From contig NZ_LT556044.1 of assembly GCF_900079775.1 (NCBI RefSeq), positions 1,917-65,916 of the forward strand: a DNA stretch of 64,000 nt. The letters are read 5' to 3'. The DNA comes from Leyella lascolaii. Its GTDB lineage: Bacteria; Bacteroidota; Bacteroidia; Bacteroidales; Bacteroidaceae. The notes beneath the pieces were generated by a model that saw nothing but the letters and a program-made list of their open reading frames with translations, searched no databases and was not told the origin of the DNA. Below, piece by piece: positions 57,167 to 64,000 of the stretch (position 1 is its first letter; each line of letters starts with the position of its first letter). Made by a program: the position numbers and the translations under genes.

Positions 57167-57211
57167 TGTAACAGAACACAAATTTACGAGATTTATGTCT
57201 CATTAATAATG

Positions 57212-57237
57212 GAGGGGCGAACCGCAATTCGCCCCTC
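57212..57237. terminator. Hairpin between DUF1015 and yigZ genes
   Basis: A perfect stem gaggggcga / tcgcccctc with an eight-base loop lacks a T-tract. It may be a weak terminator or an RNA processing site. Confidence 0.4.
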
Positions 57238-57251
57238 TACAATATCATAAG

Positions 57252-57872
57252 ATGAGTAATATTTCAGACGAGTATAAAACTGTCACATCCGAGGTAGCTG
57301 AAGGGTTTTATAGTGAAAAGCGTAGCAAGTTTTTTGCTTTTGTCCATCATGTGACGTCAGAAAGTGATATAAAAAACATAATCTCCGCTTATCATAAGTC
57401 ACACTATGATGCGCGTCATATATGTTATGCATATGTATTAGGTCCGGATAAAGCTCATTTCAGAGCAAATGATGACGGGGAGCCCAGTAGTACAGCAGGG
57501 AAGCCTATACTTGGACAGATAATAAAAAATGACCTGACGGACATTCTTGTTGTTGTCATTCGCTATTACGGAGGTGTTAATCTTGGTACAAGCGGACTTA
57601 TAGTAGCATACCGTACTGCCGCAGCAGATGCCATTTCGTCGGCAAAGATTGTATCCAAACAAGTTGAAGAGACTGTTAAACTTAAATTCCCTTATGAGTT
57701 GACCAACAGCGTTATGAAGATCGTGAAGGAATTATCCGCACGTATCTTATCAAATGAATATAACAATGATAATATGTGTGACATGACTTTATCAGTAAGG
57801 AAATCTCAGGCTGAGATTTTGAGAAGCAAATTCAAACATTTGACATTACTTCGTAATCTTGATGTCCGCTAA
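57252..57872 (+). CDS. yigZ: YigZ/IMPACT (UPF0029) family protein
   Basis: A 206-aa protein. The N-terminal IMPACT domain (about 1-120) has EKRSKFFAFVHHV, ARHICYAYVLG and DDGEPSSTAGKPILGQI; the C-terminal DUF1949-like domain (about 135-206) follows. Bacterial members are thought to act on translation or as peptidase-linked factors; the role is not firm. It may be read from the serC-serA transcript. Confidence 0.9.
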   Translation: MSNISDEYKTVTSEVAEGFYSEKRSKFFAFVHHVTSESDIKNIISAYHKSHYDARHICYAYVLGPDKAHFRANDDGEPSSTAGKPILGQIIKNDLTDILVVVIRYYGGVNLGTSGLIVAYRTAAADAISSAKIVSKQVEETVKLKFPYELTNSVMKIVKELSARILSNEYNNDNMCDMTLSVRKSQAEILRSKFKHLTLLRNLDVR

Positions 57873-58504
57873 AATTATCTATATATAAAATGTCTGTTCG
57901 CAATACATAAACCACGTTCCAACAGACTTCATCTGTATTTAGTGTTGCTGTAATACCGCCTTCCGCTTTTCCCATATTCAATCCAACTAATCTTCTATAT
58001 AAACAGAAAGCTTTCATTCAAAAATAAGTATGAAATTTGATAAAAGTGACGGTCGGTTCTGATAAGACATAAGATGTATATTTATGCAAGTGGAGCAGGC
58101 TATTTGAATATTTATATAATGTAAAATCGCTGAGAATCGAATAAAAACAAACAATAAAACATCGATCGTCATATACACTGTTTTCAGCATGTCAATATAA
58201 CGTATTGAATATCAGTATTTTGGCTGACGTGACACTTCCGATATGTTTTTTCAACATACGACAAAGCCTTTTCCGGTATGCGAGAAAGCCTGTATGGACG
58301 TGCGAAAGAGAACGTTTGGGAGTATGATACAGTCTCTTTTGTAGTAGGAGAGCGATGTTGTAAGAGGGTTGGAATGATAAAAATTTATCATGATATAGCA
58401 AAATAATATTATTAAGACGGATATAGCTGTATAAGATGTGGGGTAGGATAGGACACAGACTAAAATAATACTGTTGTAGAAACGTATCCGGAATGTAAAG
58501 CCCT

Positions 58505-58573
58505 TTCTATTTTGTAAAAATTATATGTAAAGATTTTTTACTGTCTGTTCTGTATAAATATTCATTCTATTGA
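58505..58573. repeat. Intergenic repeat B, copy 2
   Basis: The same 69-base block as at 721-789. Both keep the hairpin half TGTAAAGATTTTTTAC and a TTCTGYATAAATATKCATTCT motif. It lies 56 bases left of a MITE-like element. Confidence 0.7.
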
Positions 58574-58628
58574 GTTATATTTAGATTACATATATGGCTG
58601 TATTGAACTTTATAATGCTTCCTGACTC

Positions 58629-58832
58629 TTAACCACGAATCTGCCATCAGACCGCCATAGTCTTGTTCTCACTTAATTTATATGCAGTTCATCCGTATTC
58701 CGCACAGCTGACTCCCATTTTGCTTGCCGCCTCTTTCCGATGTAGCCCGCTACATCTTAGACAAAACCAGGAACAAATCTGTCTGAAGACAACACGTAAT
58801 ACGGATGAAGTCTGATGACAGGTTCCGGTTAA
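58629..58832. repeat. MITE-like element, copy 2 (about 204 bp)
   Basis: The left end ttaaccacgaatctgccatc and the inverted right end (minus strand, ttaaccggaacctgtcatca) form imperfect terminal inverted repeats of 23-24 bp. The interior has gcttgccg and an 8-bp inverted repeat gatgtagc..gctacatc (58739-58756). Length and plan match 23939-24141. There is no coding capacity. Confidence 0.78.
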
Positions 58833-58952
58833 TCATAATAGAAATATGTTCTGTTTCCTTTGATTTATTATATATCCATCACGCATATCCGCTGTTCACA
58901 ATTATAAATGTTTTATACAGACTTATCAATACTAAGTTTTATAAAACAAACA

Positions 58953-58985
58953 GTCTGCAGACGTTTTGTAATCACATCTGCAGAC
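58953..58985 (-). terminator. Terminator-like hairpin after the M13 peptidase gene
   Basis: The stem gtctgcaga / tctgcagac (9 bp, perfect) with a 15-base loop lies 36 bases past the stop. On the minus strand it is followed by TGTTTGTTTTA. Confidence 0.65.
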
Positions 58986-59020
58986 CGTCGTACATTTGTT
59001 TGTATATTATGTTATGTATC

Positions 59021-61060
59021 TTACCAAAGATTCAAACGGTTCTCTTTTGGAATAAACATCTTATCAGTGGATTTGATGTTAAACGCATCGTACCACGCGT
59101 CAATATGTGGCAGAGCACCGTCTACGCGCCAACATCCAAGAGAATGCGGGTCACTCTTGGTACGGTTTCTGATTTCCTCCGTAGTTATATTTGCAGCCCA
59201 GACACCTGCATATGCAAGGAAGAAACGCTGTTCTGGAGTAAAACCGTCAATTGTCGGTAGTTTCTCGTTCTTTGTGGCATTCTTGAACGCATTGAATGAA
59301 ACCATCAGTCCACCGTGATCGGCGAGATTCTCGCCCAATGTCAGTTTTCCGTTCGCGTTAAGATCAGGAAGTACTTTTATCGAAGAGAAAAATTTATCAC
59401 ACAGTTCTGCACGCTTATTGAACTTCTCGGCATCTTCTGCTGTCCACCAGTCTGTCATATTGCCGTTTTTATCATAGTTACGTCCCTGATCATCAAAACC
59501 ATGTGTCATCTCGTGACCAATGACAACTCCAATAGCTCCGTAGTTGAACGCATCATCGGCATTCATATCGAAGAACGGAACCTGAAGTATTCCTGCCGGG
59601 AAACATATTTCGTTTGTTGTCGGGTTGTAGTATGCATTCACTGTCTGCGGTGTCATGAACCATTCATCTTTGTCTACAGGTTTGCCCGCACGATAGTTGA
59701 TGTCCCACTTTCTCCAGAAAATCTTGCAGTTCTGTACATTCTCATAATATGACAGATTCGGATCTATGGAAAGACCGGACATGTCTTTCCACTTGTCAGG
59801 GTATCCAATCTTGACATAGAAAGAATTGAGCTTGTCAAGTGCCGCCTTTTTGGTGTCCTCGCTCATCCAGTCCTGTTCTCTTATACGTTGTGCCAGAGAA
59901 ATCTGTAGATTTTCAACAAGTTTTTCCATTCTTGCTTTGGCTGCTGCCGGGAAATAACGTTCCACATACATTTTGCCGAGAGCCTCACCCATCTGACTTT
60001 CAACCTGACTTGTGGCACGTTTCCAACGCGGATAGTTTTCCTTGCGTCCAGACATTGTTTTACCGAAGAAATCGAAATTGGCGGCAATGACATCATCACT
60101 TAGATAGTCCACGGCAGAAAGGATGACATCCCATTCCATATATGCCTTGAGCTCATCCGCTGTCATCGACTCTACTATTTTATTGGCTCCGCTGACAAAA
60201 TCCGGCTGACCTACGACAAGTTCCTTGAAGCATGAATTGTCCACATCCAGCTTGCTCATATAGGCAGACAGCTTTATGGCAGGATAATTGCTTTCAAAGT
60301 CTTCAATTGTCATTTTGTTATAATTGGCTGCGACATCCCTCAACTCAGCACGTGACTTTGACACTTTGGCAAGTGCTGTCTCTATTTTCATGATGTTCTC
60401 CATTTTCTTTGTGGCTGATTTTTTGTCAAAGCCGAAGAACTGGAACATGCGTATGATGTGTTTTTTGTACGCATCACGTATGCCGGCTGTCGCAGAGTCA
60501 TTGTCCAGATAATACTCTTTTTGTCCAAGAAACAATCCGCCCTGGTATATGTTAAGAATATTCATCCTTGAGTTTTTCTCGTCCGCTCCAAATCCGATTC
60601 CAAGAGGAATGCCGTATCCGAATGTAGCGTATTTAAATTGTATATCACGTAATGCTGACGTATTAGAGGCTTTCTCAATCTCGTTAATCAGCGGCATTAC
60701 CGGTTTTACGCCATCTTTATTGCGACGTACAGAATCCATCGCCTGTTTATAGAAATCGCTCAATTTCTGTTCTGTACTGCCCGGTGTGAATGTCTTTGAC
60801 GCCAGTTCTGCAAGAATAGTGTTTATACGCTTGTTGTTGGCTTGTGCCAGTTGGTCGAAGCTTCCATATCTGGAATATGCAGCCGGTAATGGATTGTTCT
60901 TCATCCATCCACCACAGGCAAACTGATAAAAGCTCTCACCGGGATTGGCTGTTCTGTCGAGATTCTCCAAACTAATACCCGATTTAAGCTGTTCTTGAGC
61001 AAATCCGAGTAACGGAGCACTTGCTATTACCATAATCGGAATGATTTTTTTGATTTTCAT
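59021..61060 (-). CDS. pepO: M13-family zinc metallopeptidase (PepO/neprilysin-like)
   Basis: A 679-aa exported oligopeptidase. The signal peptide (MKIKKIIPIMVIASAPLLGFA) is followed by the N-terminal M13 domain (about 40-430) and the catalytic domain with VVIGHEMTHGFDDQG (HExxH, about residue 510), GENLADHGGL (third zinc ligand Glu) and HSLGCWRVDGAL near the C-terminus. It begins 69 bases after the ABC-F stop on the same strand. The substrate is not predictable beyond short peptides. Confidence 0.94.
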   Translation of the reverse strand: MKIKKIIPIMVIASAPLLGFAQEQLKSGISLENLDRTANPGESFYQFACGGWMKNNPLPAAYSRYGSFDQLAQANNKRINTILAELASKTFTPGSTEQKLSDFYKQAMDSVRRNKDGVKPVMPLINEIEKASNTSALRDIQFKYATFGYGIPLGIGFGADEKNSRMNILNIYQGGLFLGQKEYYLDNDSATAGIRDAYKKHIIRMFQFFGFDKKSATKKMENIMKIETALAKVSKSRAELRDVAANYNKMTIEDFESNYPAIKLSAYMSKLDVDNSCFKELVVGQPDFVSGANKIVESMTADELKAYMEWDVILSAVDYLSDDVIAANFDFFGKTMSGRKENYPRWKRATSQVESQMGEALGKMYVERYFPAAAKARMEKLVENLQISLAQRIREQDWMSEDTKKAALDKLNSFYVKIGYPDKWKDMSGLSIDPNLSYYENVQNCKIFWRKWDINYRAGKPVDKDEWFMTPQTVNAYYNPTTNEICFPAGILQVPFFDMNADDAFNYGAIGVVIGHEMTHGFDDQGRNYDKNGNMTDWWTAEDAEKFNKRAELCDKFFSSIKVLPDLNANGKLTLGENLADHGGLMVSFNAFKNATKNEKLPTIDGFTPEQRFFLAYAGVWAANITTEEIRNRTKSDPHSLGCWRVDGALPHIDAWYDAFNIKSTDKMFIPKENRLNLW

Positions 61061-61129
61061 TTTAATTTATATATTATGTTTATGATATTTATACGAAATG
61101 ATTAATTGACGTTTTGTATATCCGTAACA

Positions 61130-63079
61130 TTAGTACGACAACTTGTTCTGTTCTTCCTCCAACTTTTCAGACAGACTCGTCCATGTGTTTTCTTCTTCTT
61201 CGAGCAAGCCTTTAAGAGAGGTATATTCTGCTATAAGATTCATATCTGCGGCACCTTCCGGAGTACATAATTTGTCGTTGATTGTTTTAATCTTATTTTC
61301 AAGGACTTCGATTCTTTGTTCAGACTCCTTTATTGTTTTCTCTATTCTGCGTATTTTTTTCTGTATTTCCTTGTGTTCTATATAATTGTTCTTTTTCTGT
61401 GATGATATTGTGTCTTGCAGAGATTCGCCTGCATTCAGATTCTTTTTAGGTGCTGCAAGTTCGTCAGGAGATTCAATGTTACGCTTGTATAGATAGTCAT
61501 ATATTCCTCCGAGATGTTCCGTAACGCTGCCATCTGCAAATTCATATACTTTAGAGACAAGTCCGTCCAGAAAATCGCGGTCATGACTTACGATAATGGC
61601 TGTACCGTCAAACGCTTTGATTGCTTCTTTCAACACCTCCTTCGACTGCATGTCAAGGTGGTTGGTCGGCTCGTCGAGAATAAGCAGATTAACCGGCTCC
61701 AACAGCAATCTTATCATAGCCAATCTGCTACGTTCTCCACCACTGAGCATTCTTACTTTCTTTTCAGAAGCCTCGCCGCCAAACATGAACGCTCCAAGAA
61801 TGTTATTTATTTTCAGTCTTATTTCTCCCTTTGCCACATTGTCAATTGTCTCAAAAACAGACAGACTGCCGTCAAGCAGTTGTGCCTGGTTTTGCGCAAA
61901 GTATCCTATCTGCACATTGTGCCCTATCTTTAATGTTCCTGAATAGGGAATCTCTCCCATAATACATTTTATCAATGTGGATTTTCCGGATCCGTTACGT
62001 CCTACAAACGCTACTTTCTCACCGCGTTTTATAGTAAATGTAACATTTTCGAAAACGGTGTGTGTGCCGTATTGTTTGCCTACTTCATCACAGATTACCG
62101 GATAATCGCCGCTGCGAAGACAAGGCGGAAACTTCAGATGCATGGATGACCTGTCAACTTCATCTATCTCAATAGGTACGATTTTCTCAAGTTGCTTTAT
62201 ACGACTCTGGACCTGCACCGCTTTTGTCGCCTTGTATCGGAAGCGCTCGATGAAATCCTTTATGTCCGCAATCTCTTTTTGCTGGTTTTCGTATGCACGT
62301 ATTTGCTGTTCTCGTCTTTCCGCACGCAGTTTTATGTATTCATCATATTTTACCTTGTAGTCGATAATCTTGCCGCATGATATTTCCAGAGTCCTGTTTG
62401 TCACATTATTTATGAATGCCCTGTCGTGACTTACAAGTATTACTGCTTTACTGCTTTGCTGCAAGAAACGTTCCAGCCATTGTATGCTTTCAATGTCAAG
62501 ATGGTTTGTCGGCTCATCAAGAAGCAGGCAGTCAGGTCTGCTCAATAATATCTTCGCCAACTCAATGCGCATGCGCCATCCACCGCTGAATTCTGAGGTA
62601 GGGCGGTCAAAATCAGATTTATAAAAGCCAAGACCGGTAAGTATTCTTTCTATCTCAGCTTCATAGTTTTCTCCTCCCAACATGAGATATCTGTCATGTT
62701 CCTGAGTATATTTATCGACAAGGGCAATGTATTCATCGCTATCGTAATCGGTGCGTTCCGTAAGTTCCTTGCTCATCGCATCGATTTTATCTTTCATGTT
62801 TATAATGTCGGAGAATGATTTTCTTGCCTCATCTCTCACTGTAGTGTCATCCTGCAATATCATTACCTGTGGAAGATAACCGATTCTCATGTCCGATGAA
62901 ATTGATATTTTACCGTCTGTAGGCTGTTGCTGACCACAGAGTATCTTCATTAGAGTGGATTTTCCGGCTCCATTTTTTCCTACAAGCGCAACTTTGTCAT
63001 TATCGTTTATTACAAATGACGCATCTTGAAAGAGAGGTTTTATTCCAAATTCTACTTTTAATTTTTCTACAGAAATCAT
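61130..63079 (-). CDS. ABC-F family ATPase
   Basis: A 649-aa soluble protein with two ABC domains and no membrane segments. Domain 1: GKNGAGKSTLMKIL, EFSGGWRMRIELAKIL and LLLDEPTNHLDIES. Domain 2: GRNGSGKSTLIKCI, MLSGGERSRLAMI and LILDEPTNHLDMQS. A linker (about 245-310) and a long C-terminal coiled coil (about 550-649, rich in Lys and Glu) follow the Uup/YheS type, which act on ribosomes. Antibiotic protection is possible for some ABC-F proteins but not indicated here. The promoter motifs of a 66-bp tandem repeat lie upstream. Confidence 0.93.
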   Translation of the reverse strand: MISVEKLKVEFGIKPLFQDASFVINDNDKVALVGKNGAGKSTLMKILCGQQQPTDGKISISSDMRIGYLPQVMILQDDTTVRDEARKSFSDIINMKDKIDAMSKELTERTDYDSDEYIALVDKYTQEHDRYLMLGGENYEAEIERILTGLGFYKSDFDRPTSEFSGGWRMRIELAKILLSRPDCLLLDEPTNHLDIESIQWLERFLQQSSKAVILVSHDRAFINNVTNRTLEISCGKIIDYKVKYDEYIKLRAERREQQIRAYENQQKEIADIKDFIERFRYKATKAVQVQSRIKQLEKIVPIEIDEVDRSSMHLKFPPCLRSGDYPVICDEVGKQYGTHTVFENVTFTIKRGEKVAFVGRNGSGKSTLIKCIMGEIPYSGTLKIGHNVQIGYFAQNQAQLLDGSLSVFETIDNVAKGEIRLKINNILGAFMFGGEASEKKVRMLSGGERSRLAMIRLLLEPVNLLILDEPTNHLDMQSKEVLKEAIKAFDGTAIIVSHDRDFLDGLVSKVYEFADGSVTEHLGGIYDYLYKRNIESPDELAAPKKNLNAGESLQDTISSQKKNNYIEHKEIQKKIRRIEKTIKESEQRIEVLENKIKTINDKLCTPEGAADMNLIAEYTSLKGLLEEEENTWTSLSEKLEEEQNKLSY

Positions 63080-63178
63080 TTTATATGATATTTAAACATG
63101 CAAAAGATAATGAAAGATGAGTGCGACAGCAAGGAGGGAAAACTGAGTTTTACCGGACTTGATACTGCCGAATCGAAT

Positions 63179-63396
63179 CTTATCTTATGCAAAGATGATG
63201 CAAATGAGCGGAAAGCGAGCTTGCTCTTAATTTCCCGAGTGCAGCTTATCTTATACAAAGATAATGCAAACGAGCGGAAAGAGAACTCGCTCTTAATTTC
63301 CCGAGTGCGGCTTATCTTATACAAAGATAATGCAAATGAGCGGAAAGCGAGCTTGCTCTTAATTTCCCGAGTGTAGCTTATCTTATACAAAGATAC
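63179..63396. repeat. 66-bp tandem repeat (3.3 copies) carrying minus-strand promoter boxes
   Basis: Units start at 63179, 63245 and 63311, with a partial fourth at 63377. Each begins cttatcttat and includes gagcggaaag and taatttcccgagtg. On the minus strand each unit carries TATCTTTG (63388-63395, 63322-63329, 63256-63263; decayed at 63190-63197), the Bacteroidetes -7 box, pointing at the ABC-F gene. Because 66 is divisible by three, both strands have repeat-coded open frames (63098-63376 plus, 63076-63390 minus); I do not accept them as genes. Confidence 0.85.
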
Positions 63397-63422
63397 AAAA
63401 TTTCAGATATTATATACTCAAA
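63388..63422 (-). promoter_or_regulatory. Most distal candidate promoter of the ABC-F gene
   Basis: Minus-strand TATCTTTG at 63388-63395 with a TTTG at 63419-63422, spaced 23 bases. Similar -7 boxes recur every 66 bases toward the gene. Confidence 0.45.
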
Positions 63423-63470
63423 ACATATTATATATGAGATACATGCATACTGAATATTAAAACTGTCTAT

Positions 63471-63504
63471 AAAAACGCCTGATCTTGATATATGTGATCA
63501 GGCG
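63471..63504 (-). terminator. Intrinsic terminator of the partial right-end gene
   Basis: A 9-bp perfect stem cgcctgatc / gatcaggcg is followed on the minus strand by TTTTTATAG, 15 bases past the stop at 63520. Confidence 0.75.
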
Positions 63505-63519
63505 ATATTTATTAATAAA

Positions 63520-64000
63520 CTATTGTTCTATTATTCGTCTCATATTAAATTCTTGTATTTTACCATCCGGACTGACTTTGGATAGGATTCTGAAATTGTG
63601 ACGTTCTGTTGTTTCATCCGTATATTGAATGTCTTGAATGGCATTGAATTCTACGGTGTATTCGTATTGTTGTTCACCAATCTCCTTTTTCGATATCTTA
63701 TAGTCTCCATTTGTATGCCAGTCCATGTGTGATACGTTACTCTTATAAATTTTGTTCATAAAAGAAAGTACATCCATGCGGGTTGCCCCCTGTTTACCCA
63801 AGAATGATGTCAGGACCGGATTGACGGAGTCTGACAGTGTGTTTTCATCTTTTGTGTTAAGACTTTGAAAGAAATTCCTGAAAATCATATCAATCATTAT
63901 TTCTTCCTCCGGCTGCACTGTTTGAATCTTTATTTTCCTAATACAATCGGAAGCCTCATCATAATATTCGCCATTTGGCTGGTTTTGTATGTAAGTTTCG
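63520..64000 (-). CDS. Unknown protein, N-terminus beyond the window edge
   Basis: A minus-strand frame from the stop at 63520 stays open to the window end (160 codons), passing an internal Met at 63918 with protein-like sequence upstream (YYDEASDCIRKIKIQTVQPE), so the true start lies outside. The visible part alternates helix and beta strand (IFRNFFQSLNTKDENTL; DWHTNGDYKISKKEIGEQQY; YEYTVEFNAIQDI), suggestive of an NTF2/SnoaL-like or small lipoprotein fold. I do not recognise the family. Confidence 0.65.
   Translation of the reverse strand, partial: ETYIQNQPNGEYYDEASDCIRKIKIQTVQPEEEIMIDMIFRNFFQSLNTKDENTLSDSVNPVLTSFLGKQGATRMDVLSFMNKIYKSNVSHMDWHTNGDYKISKKEIGEQQYEYTVEFNAIQDIQYTDETTERHNFRILSKVSPDGKIQEFNMRRIIEQ

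Larger units (their letters stand above)
57873..59020. other. Repeat-rich gene-free region
   Basis: About 1.1 kb without a supported gene. From left to right it holds a motif-rich stretch at about 58210-58400 (resembling 480-600 and 24330-24440), repeat B copy 2 (58505-58573), a MITE-like element (58629-58832) and the terminator of the M13 peptidase gene (58953-58985). A 61-codon minus-strand frame at 57832-58017 was not accepted. Confidence 0.6.

Noticed and set aside
57832-58017. 61-codon minus-strand frame after yigZ
   Set aside because: Overlaps the yigZ end, no recognisable features, and lies in repeat-rich DNA.
63076-63390. Repeat-containing open frames on both strands with 22-residue periodicity
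   Set aside because: The 66-bp unit is a multiple of three, so any frame free of stops in one unit stays open. Promoter boxes inside the units explain the conservation better.
63179-63396. CRISPR array
   Set aside because: The whole 66-bp unit repeats, with no unique spacers, and no cas genes are near.

Overview
The window looks like a chromosomal segment of a Bacteroidales bacterium, most likely a Prevotella-like Prevotellaceae member. Supporting signs are the Bacteroidetes promoter form (-7 TAnnTTTG, sometimes with -33 TTTG) before many genes, the short ~287-residue primary sigma factor, a complex I operon with fused nuoCD and no nuoEFG, DUF4270 and DUF4738-type lipoproteins, and the linked serC-serA-DUF1015 genes. 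Genus is an inference. I saw no tRNA, rRNA or CRISPR.

Layout. 1-140: 5' end of a tyrosine recombinase running off the left edge. 141-1482: gene-free DNA with repeats. 1483-11587: nuoA-B-CD-H-I-J-K-L-M-N. 12004-16313: HtrA protease, RpoD, a small exported protein, an HprK-like P-loop protein and an S26-type peptidase. 16432-19560 (minus): panC, panD, dnaB and a PqqD-like protein. 19793-23865: a short glycogen-synthase-like protein, a DUF4270 lipoprotein, a 42-residue protein and a TlpA-like thioredoxin. 24649-26684 (minus): pncB overlapped by a fic gene. 26855-29929: MarR regulator, two pirins and DoxX. 30006-31907 (minus): a large lone HNH-type protein. 32412-35600 (minus): proS and an AspT/YidE-type transporter. 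35738-42244: OmpA-like lipoprotein, MtgA, PcrA-like helicase, GHL10 hydrolase and a DUF4738-like lipoprotein. 42564-43909 (minus): decayed genes. 44120-53098: polysaccharide export lipoprotein, glmS, a PurF-type protein, carA and carB. 53367-53705: esterase fragment. 53851-57872: serC, serA, DUF1015 and a YigZ-type protein. 57873-59020: repeat-rich gene-free DNA. 59021-63079 (minus): M13 peptidase and ABC-F ATPase, the latter behind a 66-bp tandem repeat that carries promoter motifs. 63520-64000: a partial gene.

How the genes work together. Most of the window is core metabolism: respiration, pantothenate, NAD salvage, nucleotide and carbamoyl-phosphate synthesis, amino sugars and serine. Accessory or less explained parts are (i) the HprK-like / S26 peptidase / PqqD trio wedged between rpoD and dnaB, which resembles leftover peptide-maturation machinery without a visible precursor; (ii) the pncB-fic overlap, where the Fic protein appears to lack its inhibitory glutamate; (iii) the single 633-residue HNH-like protein; (iv) a family of ~203-bp non-coding elements with ~24-bp terminal inverted repeats (MITE-like) plus a second, hairpin-bearing intergenic repeat; and (v) the promoter-bearing tandem repeat before the ABC-F gene.

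All identifications come from reading motifs by eye; no database search was run.
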